A stretch of DNA of 64,000 bases, from positions 124,001 to 188,000 of the forward strand of contig JADNRV010000073.1 in the NCBI GenBank assembly GCA_015499995.1, given 5' to 3'. Source of the stretch: Flammula alnicola. Lineage: Eukaryota; Basidiomycota; Agaricomycetes; Agaricales; Strophariaceae. The notes under the pieces were generated by a model. That model had not been told where the DNA came from, ran no database searches, and saw only the letters and a list, made by a program, of their open reading frames with translations. Both the position numbers and the translations under genes were made by a program. Of the stretch, positions 47,106-58,978 are shown piece by piece (the first letter of the stretch is position 1; every line of letters begins with the position of its first letter).

Positions 47106-48055
47106 TGAATCGAATACCCATCGCTCTCGTTTCCAGATCAACGAAATACGACACTGTGGCTCCCGGTGGCAGACTCCGATAACGTTGATGAATACAGTAT
47201 AGCAGCACACGGCAAAGCCTGAAGACGGCCATGGCCAACGTATCTTCTGATCGGAAATTTCGCGTGCCGCTTACAATGCCTTTGCCTTATAAGGGTTCGG
47301 CAATCAATTTCAATGAACTCCGGCGCTCACTGTTGGCGGCCGCTCAGTGTAGTTTTAAAACATCCTACTTAATGAAATTTATCGATCCCTAGGAAGCTAA
47401 ATTGTACAACAAATTTATGCTTGTGTTTACATTCCATGGCCAATGGTCATTGCAATGTTTTATGTAAAGTTCATTGTAACTCGCTTCTGATCTTGGCCGG
47501 CCATTTTCGGCATTACAGCCCTTGCAAGGCACTTCGGATTTTTTCGACCAATGCTGTCATCAATTGACGTCACTCCTGTCATTTCCTTCCCCTCTCCCGC
47601 TGCCCAATTGTCCTTATTTATGTAAGTAAATTGCCCATGAACATTCTGGTAACTCGATAAATGACAGCGGTGAGACTCGAGAGCGGGGCAATGGCGACAA
47701 ATGATTGCAGGTGTGCCTAAGCCTACGGAGTCAAGCCTTCAAGCTTCAGTCTTCAGGGTCTTGTGGCAGCCACTGGCCTCTGGTCGGAAGAGCATGATTT
47801 GATAAACGTCGAAGGTTGACAGTGATCACAGGCAGATCTAGAGAGGCACGGTATTTCTGTTCCACGGCGGATCAGTCTTTCCTCCCGCTTCACGACCCTA
47901 GAAGGTCATAGTTGTTGTCTCGGTCAGATAAAGCTAATAGAACAACATGGAACAAAGTAAATAAGAATAAGAAACGACTACAATGATATGTAGTTCCGCT
48001 TAAAAGAGATTCACACCATTAGCAAGTCTTACGCGGTCAAATACTATCTGCCAGA
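47106..48055. other. Intergenic, no supported gene
   Basis: Contains the inverted copy (47551-47633) of the repeat at 44042-44116. No coding frame of note. Confidence 0.45.
47551..47633 (-). repeat. Dispersed repeat, inverted copy of 44042-44116
   Basis: TGCTGTCATCAATTG through TTATGTAAGTAAATTG, reverse complement of the segment at 44042-44116. Confidence 0.65.
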
Positions 48056-48568
48056 ATGGCATCTTCACAATCGAGCAACACATCGACGCCTACTTTATGC
48101 CGCGTTGTTACTGCACCAGAGCGTGTTACAATTACCTCCAAATCAGTTTTCCTTGCCGGCAGCATTGACTTGGGGTTGGCGGTCGATTGGCAATCCTCTG
48201 TCACTGCCTCTTTGTCGCACCTTCCCATCACAATTCTAAACCCACGGCGGCCGGAGTGGAACGATGAATGGAAGCAAGAGATTTCCTTCGCGCCGTTTCG
48301 CGAACAGGTGGACTGGGAGCTAGACATGCAGGAGGCGGCAGATGTGATCGCAATGTATCTGGGACCAGATTCGAAGGCGCCCATTAGTCTGCTCGAGCTG
48401 GGGCTTTTTGCGAGATCGGGAAAGATGATAGTTGCGTGCCCACAGGGATTCTGGAGGAAAGGAAATGTGGATATTGTCTGTGCGCGTTGGGGAATCGAAG
48501 TTGTGGATAGCCTGGAGGCATTGGTGGAAGCAGTGCAAAGGAAATTCAAGGAAATCGGGGTTGAGTAA
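48056..48568 (+). CDS. Nucleoside 2-deoxyribosyltransferase-like protein
   Basis: A single exon of 170 residues. The fold signature is clear: VFLAGSIDLGLAVDWQ near 31 (phosphate/nucleoside loop GSID), ITILNPRRPEWNDEW, FREQVDWELDMQEAADVIAM, SKAPISLLELGLFARSGKMI and CPQGFWRKGNVDIVC. The Asp of AGSID and the acidic Glu of SLLELG are where catalytic residues sit in related transferases. These enzymes move or hydrolyse the deoxyribose-base bond in nucleotide salvage. Many fungal homologues are untested, so the substrate is unknown. A 170-codon minus-strand frame over the same bases is a shadow. Confidence 0.9.
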   Translation: MASSQSSNTSTPTLCRVVTAPERVTITSKSVFLAGSIDLGLAVDWQSSVTASLSHLPITILNPRRPEWNDEWKQEISFAPFREQVDWELDMQEAADVIAMYLGPDSKAPISLLELGLFARSGKMIVACPQGFWRKGNVDIVCARWGIEVVDSLEALVEAVQRKFKEIGVE

Positions 48569-49601
48569 AATTTAGATACTCATCTTGTTGTAATGCTTGG
48601 AAGTATCAGCCATGGGATAGATACATCTAGGTAGCCAACCATAGTCAGGTTCTTCCGGCGACGGCAAGAATTGTTGTAAATAAATCGCCCATCGGTTCCG
48701 AGCAAGTTCTAAGACTTCAGAGATTTAGAAGACGACCAGGTTATGCGGTGTTATATAAAAATCGAAGCCAATCGATATGCGAGGAATGCTAGGGAGAAGG
48801 TTCTGGATTCTAATGGAGAGGTTGGACGGTAGACTGTAGGAAGCGTGCGAATAAAGTGGTGTTGAATCGGTTCCAATTTCTGAATCTTTCGCTTGATGTC
48901 GACCTCCTTCCCTCCAAATTCTTGCTTTCAATGTCCTTGAAATTTTTCGAAACCTCGAATTCTTATCAATTCCAGGTCATACCAGTACCTTACTGATAGA
49001 AAGGACATATTCACATGTCTCTTCGCCCGTCGGCAAACCTCAAGTGCAAAGCTCAGCCGGATGCAATGGAATGTTGACAATACGAATCGCATTCTATTCC
49101 CAGATTCAAAGGTACAGGAATCCCAGAACAACACCACTAGACGCTGCTTCGACAATCCTCAGGTTTTCCTTAGACTTCTTGGTTTGCCCGACTTGCGTCT
49201 GGCAATAGTCAAGTCGCAGGACCAGTTTGTGCACGGCTGAACGCACGCCAGCACTCGTGAATTTCTTTGATTCCCTTCTCAGACTTCAAATTGTACATGG
49301 GTAGATTGACACGGTCGCCTTACTTTTCATACAGAATTAGGCCAGGACACAAGCGGTTTCCCCCCCACAGTATTGACAATCCAAGCACTTCGGTACACTG
49401 CTCGAATATCTCGTCAACTTCACTGTCCGTGCACATCCGAGCAACCTCTCAGATTGTATACTGGCAAGAGCTTCTGAGGATCCGCGAATTCGACTTGGAA
49501 GATGGAGCTGAAACATTTATCGGTATGTAATTCAGCCAATCCCATCTACGAGTATCTCGAAATCTGATGTTTAGTTGGCATTCCTGATAGACTTCCATTG
49601 A
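48569..49601. other. Intergenic, possibly remains of older genes
   Basis: Broken frames near 49100-49540 (for example FLRLLGLPDLRLAIVKSQDQ) look faintly coding but cannot be joined or named. They may be upstream remains of the decayed gene that follows. Confidence 0.35.
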
Positions 49602-50845
49602 CTCATGGCGTACCCACCCGAGGGAAAGACGGACTGTCCTGATCTTGAGACCGGAAAATATGACTACTGTTGGACAACAGGCCTACGACATACCTGGATA
49701 TAAATCTCCAATATTCTGCGCAATCGGGGGCTATAAAGTCTCAAAGAAATTCCGGGCACCGCTGCATTATCACATGGAGCTTGTGGGAAGAAAACGGAGA
49801 GTGAACTATGATACCCTTCGCGCAGATACTATCACCGACTGCCAACTGATCCAGAAGGGCGTGGTCAAATCCGATTCCGCCTATGCGATGATGTCATTCA
49901 ATTTCCTACAGGGCGCGACTTGGAACACCTGGACGGGACAGCGTAGATTGCGAACATACGATCCAGATCTCACGAGAGCGGCATCGTCATGAATAGATTA
50001 CTCCGATTCCTGCGCGCTGAGCGACGAAGGGCTCCTTGACCCCTCCACCCTGCCCCTCGGTGAAATATTCACGGCTCGGCCCATCCTAACGCTCAGACCC
50101 GAGAAGCTATCGACTGTCAGCCAGAAGATCTTCGACTTGTCAGGTATTTCAGGAGCAAGACTTTCGAATCCCTAAGGACGATCATGCCCTTAGCAAGTTG
50201 GGGAAACAGTCGGGATCCTACTGTCCTTCGCCACTTATCTACGACAATGGATATGAAGGAAAGTAATTAAGCTCAGATTTCCGCATAATGCCACAGGATT
50301 TCTCTGCTACAATGTAGAACCTGGTCACCCGCTGGATCAGTGGTTCAGGTGCCGGGCCGTAGATTAGATTAGAACAGCGGATCACTGTAGACACTGTACA
50401 GTCCGATCGCCCAGCCACAATACTCATCGACTCTTGTTCCCGACTTCCATCGTGCTCGTGTCCTTCATTTGCCGTCTCCACCGCTATATCTGGGCAACTC
50501 CAATTCCGCAAGTGCGACGGGCTCTCGTCCTTCAGTGACGGGGAAGATCTGGCTCTCGACAACGGCAGGCTATGGTCCCTCCACCTCTGACGGACGACAG
50601 CTACATAGGAGTACGGCATCTTTTATGTCGAGAAGGTCTGGTTGACGAAGCGCTTATATCTGATATCCCAATACGAGAGCTACCTCCTGCAGTCTCCTGC
50701 AGTTCTGGCCGAGCTTCGCGCATATCCCGAGCTTCAACACTCGCCATCCATCCTCAGGCTTCCCTCGGCCATCGGGTGCGCAGTCGTCTTTCGGGTATGT
50801 ATGCGCTGTCGTACTCTGATCTGGGAGAACAATGTTTCGCTTTAA
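49602..50845 (+). pseudogene. Second decayed copy of the two-repeat (17706-type) gene
   Basis: Recognisable pieces in order: VLILRPENMTTVGQQAYDIP, then in another frame GRGQIRFRLCDDVIQFPTGR, then LLDPSTLPLGEIFTARPILT with LRPEKLSTVSQKIFDLSG (repeat 2 start), then LRFPHNATGFLCYNVEPGH and RKCDGLSSFSDGEDL. Frame changes fall near 49800-49830, after about 49990 and after about 50175 (stop). It is closer to the 28726-30180 copy than to 17706 (shared KSPxFxAIGGY). No C-terminal block seen downstream. Confidence 0.78.
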
Positions 50846-51097
50846 CGAAGTATAGATATTAACGGTATTTAGGATTCAAAATTCTTTTTTTCCTTCTCTT
50901 TTTCGGTCAAATACAACTCGTCTGAAACTATTGAATATTAAAATGCTATTCAACGCTCAGCCTTCCACATGACGTCTCAAAGGTAAGGACTATGGCTGTT
51001 TCGAAAGCAGTAAATTTCAGTAACTTAAGGCATAACGTTATGATGTTTTCCGGGTAAGATATTTAGCTACTTCTGCTATTCACACTGTAAATAAGTT
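50846..51097. other. Intergenic
   Basis: AT-rich, no feature seen. Confidence 0.4.
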
Positions 51098-52429
51098 CTA
51101 CTCATCCTTCATGATACAACCTTCAGGGTTCTTGATGATTACACCTAAGCTCTCCATCAGCCTCAATCCTTCGTTCAGAATGCGCGAATGAACGCGCAGC
51201 TCTCGAACATTTGCCCTATCAAGAAATTGAATAATTTTGAGCGCCGGATTGCGCGACACCATGCCTTTGAGGATACTCGTGAAGAGCACTCGATTGGTCA
51301 CCTTGGCGAGGTTGGGTCTCAGAATTCGAATGGCGAGCATCTTGACCTTGGGGGGAAGGGAGGCGACACACAGACTGAGTACATGCCAAGAGTTAAGCAG
51401 GAGGTTGACTTGTTCGAGAGCGTGGCATGTTTGCAGAATTTGGTCGAGTGTCGCTTGCAAACAAGCCGCAGACTGTACATCTCCATCGTGTAGATAGTTG
51501 ATTTGGATGGTCGTAAGCTTTGGCCCGACGCTCGCAAAGAAACGGTCACGGCCTATGGAATTGGCTCCAAAATCGACGCAGTAAGTCGCGTAGCGGATGG
51601 CAGGCAGATCAATCTGCCATATTTCATGTTCATCACCGATGTTTGCGATGTCTGGAACGTGGACCATCTTCAATGAGTTTAATTGAATGTGAGAATTGGG
51701 ACTGATTCGGAAGTTGCCGTTGATCGATTCGAGATAAGGATGGTTTTCAAGAAATGACGTCCAGGCCTGTGTAGTCGGCTGAGGAAAAATGTACCAGTGG
51801 ACGAATTTGAGAGTATCGCGACAGGTCAGGGATTCCAGTACAGTCGACGGTAAAACCCTGTCATAGAACTGCCCAGTGATCGAGAAAGTCAAGATACGGA
51901 GGTTGGGGAGGCAGGTCATGATATCTGCGAGTGTTGCCATAATAGCTCCTGGATCATCCGCCGAGTCTCGCATGCTGACATCAAGTCGCTTCGTCCACCA
52001 TCCAATCGAGTTGACCTGCTCATTTGAGTCCACGGATTTCTGGGATCTGATCATCGCATCGCGTAGCGGGGCGAGAACTCTTCCTCTTCCGAGCAAGATA
52101 TATTCGTAAAGAAAGGGTGATGCAAGAGTATACCACGCCTTGCTGACCCGCACGAGATACCGTCTGGTAACCTGTATAATTCAAACAACATATGAGGTCT
52201 CGAAGCCTCTCGAAAAGTGAGAAATCGCACGCACAAGTGACGTCCTCAATGCCTGTAGCTGCTCTTGGTTTACACTGCTCGATTTAATTCCGATAGCCAG
52301 TGTCATCAATTCGGGTTCGTAGCCTCCCGGGACCCAAATAGCGTGGCTAATTATTGCTGTCCATATTTCTGGCGGGATTTCAGGGAGACGGCCGGGTAGG
52401 TTTTTGTGGTAGAATTCTTTAGCTGACAT
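51098..52429 (-). CDS. F-box protein with leucine-rich C-terminal part
   Basis: Model: complement(51098..52171, 52235..52429), 422 residues. The N-terminal F-box reads LPGRLPEIPPEIWTAIISHA (near 12). The intron lies between LRTSLV and TRRYLVRVSKAWYTLASPFL, itself the usual end of fungal F-box N-terminal regions. The remainder has irregular leucine-rich stretches (LADIMTCLPNLRILTFSITG; LESLTCRDTLKFVHWYIF), as in the many fungal F-box/LRR proteins. F-box proteins bring substrates to SCF ubiquitin ligases through Skp1; the target is unknown. I chose the Met at 52429 because the upstream in-frame extension reads like translated leader or intron. Confidence 0.8.
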
Positions 52430-52765
52430 TAATTCACATATATAGTAATTCTTCTGGGCGTCGCAAAACAGGGAGAAGTCGTCGCTGGAGGTGGTTGTCA
52501 AACCTCGAGAAACTTTTAGATCTAGAGTAAGTTTGGAGTTTACGGAGATAGCGGATACTACTATTAATATTATGTAATTAAAGCTCCGCGACCTGTCACG
52601 GTCACGAGACTTCGGTGACATTTGCGCGTGCTGTGATGCATGACTTCGTAAATCATCCTGATTCCTTGGACAACGAACCGTTCTCATGCTTCCGTTGAAC
52701 TTGGCTTGAGAACAAATCGTATAAGAGCTTAAACCCGCAAGAATTTCCCTCGACAGTCGAGTCTT

Positions 52766-55156
52766 ATGGCCTCCGAGAAGGCAACTTACTCAAGGACTTT
52801 TCTCCGGGAACGGGACCAAATCGTCAGCGAAAAGCACCAGAGCGAAATAAACGCTCTCAACCAGAAGCATTTCACCCTCAAGAGGCAGGCTGACGAGATT
52901 TCGAAGAACCTATTCGACTCAAACAACCGTGGTCGGCGATTGGCGGCGCTTTTGGGATACAACGACGTGTATGACGCTTTCATCGATATTGAATCGGCGG
53001 AGCATGGGATACTCTTCCGGGAGTGCGTCGAGCGCGTTCAGACCGCTGAAGCGCAGTTGTCCATAGAGAAGACAGAGGTCGAGATACTCCAAGCAAAGTT
53101 GCGGAAATTGGAACAGGCTCACCGAACGCTCGCGGCAGAGAAAAGGTGTGAAATTCGTTTCATTATATGCTTCTAGATTAACATGCAGCTCAGAGAACTT
53201 GATGCTCGCTATGATGCGCTCAAAGACACAAAAGAACGCGCCGCTGAGCGTTACAAGGTTGACTATAAGAAGTGGCGGGCGGTCTCCAAGTGGCTATTCT
53301 CTGACGACCCCGATGACGACAACAACTCGGGAGTGACAACAGAAGAAAAGAAGAAGATTAGGCCCAATCTTCTGCGCAAGAGGCAGAAGATGGTGGAGAG
53401 TGGCTTTAACCTTTCGCGATTCGCAGGAGAGCCGGAGAACTCTGAAGGTGTGTTCTCCGTTATCTACGCTCTTACAGAAATTAAATGTCTCCGTCATTAG
53501 ATCCACTGACTCCGCGGACTGGTCCTCCCCCTCTTGGGCGCATAGAGATGGGATGTGATAAGGAAAATGAAGGAACACCGATGCCACCACTGAAGAAACG
53601 TCGCATTTCCAAAAATGCGTCGACAGCACCAACACCAGTATTGCCTCATCGCAATACCCTATTAGCATCGGTTACCAACATTGCACCACCATCTTCTTCT
53701 CCGACTATCTTCCTTGACACTGCATCGGCGACCAACTCAAGGACAACTGCCACAACCCGCGTCCCACTGTCTTTCCAACATATTCCAGATACCATTCATA
53801 TCAACCAGGAACCTTCGTGAGTAACTAACTCTACCTCTTACCGTTGACGTATGCTGAATAGGTCTTCAGATCGACACCTAGCCCAGTCCTAAGCAGAACG
53901 TTTCGCGATACCCAGGCTAAATCCCCTCTTTCATCGCAGAATATACCCCACTCTTCTGACACGGAGGACGATTCTCAAGGTAAGTTTTTAGAAAGACTAG
54001 TTCATTCTATATGCTTACACTCGTCCAGCGATCTGGCTTCCGTCAACAACTAAACATTCTGGAAACCCTGTGGTTTTTAAGGTACCTGCACCACCACCTA
54101 AGGCTGGTCCTAATCGACAGAACGAACAAGTGACGAACACGCCTCATCCAAGCTTACCGTCTCGTCCATCCTTCGCGCAAAAACCAGCCGAGCCGGGCCC
54201 TTCGAGACGACGTTCCGCTATAGCTGAGCCGATGCGGATTGACGAATCGTCTCCGCACAGGCATCCACCATCGCGCAAGCCAGATAATACTCGCCGACAC
54301 AGTACCAATGAGCGATCAACAACAGGGGATGTATCGTCGTCGAGCGTCAGTGGCCGCCCTGAAGGCCCTTTTTCCTCGATAAAGGGGAAAGAGCGCCATG
54401 TTGAGAGTGACGTTACCACGCCCTTGACCAGCAGGAATCAAGGACAAAAGCGACTGGAAGACTACTCGGCGTTCAAAGGTCATGGGCGATACGGCAAAGC
54501 CAATGAACCTGCCCAGTACGTTTCTTGTTGCTTACAAAAAATCGAGCCCTGACTGTCGTTTTAGACCTACGATAAACACGCTGTTTGCTATTGACCCCGC
54601 CCGCAATGGGGGCCTGAATTACCAATATGACGAGGTTGTCAGGAGAAGGGACGAACGTCGCAAACTCAACGCCGGAGATTGCGAGTGCTGTCGCGAGGTA
54701 CGCACATTCTTGTGATTTTCACGTTTCTTTGTGTGAAACTCTCTGTTCCAGTATTACGAAGGCGTTGGGCCTCTTCCCAGCCGACTCCAACAGCCTCTCT
54801 GGCGATCACCAACCACCTCGCCGGTCAAACCCTGTTCCCGTCACCCGAACGGTCGCACGGAAGATGATGGTCGAGGCGCAACAAACACCTTGATGCATCG
54901 GCAGCATGATCCACATGGAGCAAGTGGTCCCAGTTCTGGCCGCCGTCAAGCAGAAATCGACTCGCACAAGAAAGCTATCTCAAGGCATCGGCACACATGG
55001 GCCCGGGCGCCTACGCCGCCTGGTTATTGGAATATCGGGTTCCCGGATACCCAGGAGGTGGGTGATATCAACGAGAAAGCGAAGGAGATGCATAAGAGGA
55101 AGAAGGACGAGATCGATCGGGAAGCTGCTGAGGGTGGACGGTACCGAAGAAAGTAA
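52766..55156 (+). CDS. CtIP/Sae2/Ctp1 DNA-end resection factor
   Basis: Model: join(52766..53145, 53194..53447, 53501..53816, 53870..53979, 54029..54515, 54565..54697, 54752..55156), 694 residues. The N-terminal coiled coil (about 10-165: KHQSEINALNQKHFTLKRQA; VEILQAKLRKLEQAHRTLA) is where CtIP proteins oligomerise. A long disordered, basic, Ser/Pro-rich middle follows. The C-terminal Sae2/CtIP domain has the zinc-binding-type CECC (Cys555-Cys558) then REYYEGVGPLP, and the signature HKKAISRHRHTWARAPTPPG followed by YWNIGFPDTQE. These proteins activate Mre11 nuclease to start resection of DNA double-strand breaks and are normally controlled by CDK/ATM phosphorylation. SP/TP sites are plentiful here. 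Confidence 0.93.
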
Positions 55157-56210
55157 TGTTTGCTTGGTCCTGCGTGCCTACGGGTATGTGTTATCTTGTT
55201 GTTTTTTCGCTTTCGTCGCAATTTCGTTGTTTGGATTCGGTTCATGTCATTAGAAGACATATCATTAATTGATTGTCATCTGGGATGTTGTCTGTTTCAA
55301 GGCGCCTCCATTCTGCGATGTATTCGAGACAGCTTCCAACGACTGGATCCGGAACGCCGCGTCGAGCTGAGGCAAGAGACTTGAATTCGTCCGTTTTTCT
55401 TCCGTTCCAAAAATAAGGCTCGGAGTCGTGTGGGTCCATGAGCCACAACGACGAACGTTGCGCACACTCGTACGTATTCATAATCTTGATCTAGGATCTC
55501 ATGAATGATTTTTGCAGATCGTATCTAACTTCTCTGACTTGGCATGGTACCTCTACTTTATGTACATAGCATCGAGTGACGCCATGTCAACGGTATTGGA
55601 CATAGCCGGGTTACCGAGTATCTGTCCGAGGTCGGACTCCGGATTGTTTGTTTCCGGGTCTCGATGCCTTGAACAGTCATCTCTCTTCATCTCATCCACC
55701 TTTCGGGCCTCAGCCCCATTCCACGAACCTGCAAAAGGAACTTGACTCAAATCTCTTCAGGTGCTGACTTACCAGGATCTCCAGTGTGGGCTGGTGAAAC
55801 ATGGAAAAACAATGAAGCGACCGGAAAGGACCCATGCGTGCGTCTAGTACTGGAGGGACAAATCCACGAATTATCGTTCCCTTTCTGTTGCGAATGCTCT
55901 TCAAGAGTCTGTCGATAAAGCTTATCTTGGCACGCAGTAGATCCAATCATCCAAGGGACATATTCTTAACGGAATAACCACGGTTTTCGGTTCTTCTTCC
56001 TTCATTACTCAACTGTTATGACGATAGGCACCCAACTCTGGATTCGGCGATCATACTAATGCTATATTGCAATTTTTGTGGAGGATGATACACCATGTTG
56101 TCAAGTAGCGCCTTGGCTTACACACCGTCACCGGCGGCCACACTCCTCCTTTGAGGACACATAAAGCCATCGAGTCCGTTTCGAAATAGGCCACTCCCGT
56201 CCTCTTCTCC
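55157..56210. other. Intergenic, no supported gene
   Basis: Short frames on both strands without motifs. Includes the CtIP 3' region and MFS promoter. Confidence 0.4.
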
Positions 56211-58439
56211 ATGTCTCAATCACATCCTGTAGACTCCCCGACGGCGGGCCCCTCCACCCGATCTTCTTTCACCTACCTCGAGCCCATCCATGGTGAAAAT
56301 GAGAAGCCCCAGCCACGACCTACTCTCAGTTCGAACATCATCGAACGAATCACATCTCGGGGAGAAGAAGAGATTGAACGTTATGGCGGAGACGATATCC
56401 ACGAGCCCCCTCCGAAGCCCCCCGTCATCCGCGGTCCCAGCACTTTTACACCGGCAGAAACGCTCGATGCCAACATGGTGACATGGGACGGTCCTACAGA
56501 TCCGCAAAATCCTCAGAATTGGAGTATCGGATATAAATGGCTCGTCACCTTAGTGTGTATCGCCATGACCGTGAATGTGTACGTCGACTATTTTTGTCAT
56601 TTCAGCGTCGATCCCTGATCTTCGATCTCATTAGGACATTTGCATCCTCTGCGCCTTCATCTGCCTCGCGGCGAATCATGTCCGAGTTCCATGTCACTGC
56701 AGAGATATCATATCTTATCACGACAACGTTTCTTTTAGGATATGTATTCGGCGTATGTCTTTCTTTCGAGTTCGATCTATCCTAAAACTAATTGATGTCT
56801 TGCTAGCCCTTATTTTGGGGACCAGGAAGTGAACTTGTTGGACGGAAACCTATATTCACTGTGGCGATGGTTCTGTACACTCTCTTTATTCTTGGCCAAG
56901 CCCTGGCGCAAAACATAGAAACCCTCCTCGTCACCCGTTTCCTCTCTGGTTTCTTTGCGGTAGCTCCTCTATCAAATTCTGGCGGTATGTCGATCGATTC
57001 CCTTTTGCCAATGTACCTTTGTTGATCTGTGTATGTTAGGTGTTATTGCGGATATCTGGCCAGCAGTTGGACGGGGCCCTGCGACGAGCCTGTTTACTGC
57101 TAGTGTCTTCCTCGGACCTGTTCTTGGACCTATAATCTCTGGATAGTGCGTCGTCTTTATTTCTATTTTCTTATCGCATACCCTGATGGCCTCTCCAGTA
57201 TCATCGACAGCCATGCATCATGGAAATGGGTTTTCTGGGTCATGTTTATATTCGCGGCCGTGTGCACCCTGATTATGATCGTCTTCTTGCCGGAGACATA
57301 TGCCCCAGTTATTTTGCAGCAAAAGGTGAAAAAACTGCGGAAGGAAGACCCTGTCGCAAGCAAAAACCTCTACGCGGAGCATGAGAAACAGGATTGGTCA
57401 CTGAAAGGCGTCATTCGCCGCACCCTATTCCGACCTTTCAAGATGCTTGCTTTGGAACCCATCCTGCTGCTCATCACAATTTACGTCTCCATCGTCTATG
57501 GCCTGCTTTATGCTCGTGAGTATCGTCCTTCGCGTTGTTTCCACGTCTCTAATAGCTTTCGGACGTGTAGTATTCCAAGCCTTCCCGATCGTCTTCATCG
57601 AGCGACGTGGTTTCACTATCGCTCAGGACGGCCTCATGTTCGTTGGAGTTGGTATCGGCACCACGATCGGGTCTGCCATCAACCTTTGGGCAACTGCGCA
57701 CTATCCTGAGCTCATCAAGAAATGGAAAGGCTTCCCGCCACCTGAGCAGAGGCTTTTCGGCGCAATGTTGGGCAGCCCTCTTCTTGTCGTTGGCATCTTC
57801 TGGATGGGTTGGACTGGGCAATATTCCAGTATCCCGTGGTATGTTCCTGGGATCAGCACTATTATCATCGGTACTGGGATCAGTTTGATCTTCATGTCGT
57901 TCTTGGTATGTTGCACGTTCCTCAATGTCGAGACACTGACTTATTTTTTGGGTTTGACAGAGCTACCTGGTGGACACCTATCTGTGAGTCTGACCTCTTC
58001 GGTTACGCGCGCAATTTTTTTTCTAAATAACTTTTGTCCTTAGGATGTACAGCGCCTCTGCGTTCGCCGCGAACACTGTCGTTCGATCTTCAGTTGCAGC
58101 GGCATTCCCATTATTCACCGTCCAGATGTTCACAAACGTAAATATATCTAATACACTTGGTTGGAGCTTTCACTGACGAATTTTCTGCAGCTTGGCGTTA
58201 ACTGGGCTTGCACACTCCTTGGTCTCGTTGCCCTTCTTTTCGTCCCAGCTCCGTTCTTGTTTTACAAGTACGGCCCTCGGATACGAATGCATAGCAAGTT
58301 CGCGCCGTGTATTGTAAGTGATTTACCGCACATGATAGACTAGTTCAATTACTAATTCGTACTCCTTCAGGATCTTCAAATCGCGGAACAACTCAAGGAG
58401 GAGGAGGAGGACGAGAAGCGTGGAGCATCTTCTGCATAA
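56211..58439 (+). CDS. MFS multidrug/polyamine-type transporter (DHA1 family)
   Basis: Model: join(56211..56578, 56635..56752, 56807..56984, 57040..57145, 57199..57515, 57571..57905, 57961..57983, 58044..58137, 58191..58313, 58371..58439), 576 residues, including a 23-base exon. A hydrophilic N-terminus of about 105 residues leads to the fungal motif WDGPTDPQNPQNWSIGYKW, seen in Tpo/Flr-type drug:H+ antiporters. Motif A appears as GPGSELVGRKPIFT and antiporter motif C as GPVLGPIISG. Twelve membrane segments can be counted. The cytoplasmic loop after helix 6 carries PETYAPVILQQKVKKLRKED. The protein ends with an acidic tail (KEEEEDEKRGASSA). Likely plasma-membrane efflux of toxic organics or polyamines; the exact substrate is not inferable. 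Confidence 0.93.
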
Positions 58440-58978
58440 GCAGATTCGTCATTTTTAATGGCTTCATTCTAAGTTATCCGGTTGAGTCAAGGACTATCCA
58501 TTGGAATTTATTATTGCATTATCTCTTTCGTCGACTCTAGTTTTGCATCGCATTTAACGACATTTATGCATCCCATTAACCACATTTTACACCCCTTGAT
58601 AGATTTTGTTTGCACTCCCTATGCATCATTCATGTATCGCTTAGACCACGTATTATACACCCATATACTCGATTCATTGTACTTTTTTTTGATAATAAAA
58701 CAAGCACTAATTTATGCGAATGGTCGCGGAGTCGTCCGGTGTGGGATTACCGACGCACTTAAATAAACACTTATGTAAATTATATATTTGCTTACTTACA
58801 TATGCAGTATTGCGTAATAAATAATAATTTCAACTTCTGTTTTTGACTTTCTTGCACACTACGATAACCTCTTCGAAAGTCCTGGGTCCTGAAATCTCAA
58901 GTAAATCTCAAGTTCAAGTCTCCCATCTAAAAGCCATCCGTAATAATAGGCGAAATTCCCAGCCATTGGAAGTGCCCA
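58440..58978. other. Intergenic, AT-rich
   Basis: MFS 3' region and Rpp1 promoter. Short frames only. Confidence 0.4.

Noticed and set aside
48037..48549. 170-codon minus-strand frame
   Set aside because: Antisense shadow of the deoxyribosyltransferase-like gene, which has clear family motifs on the other strand.
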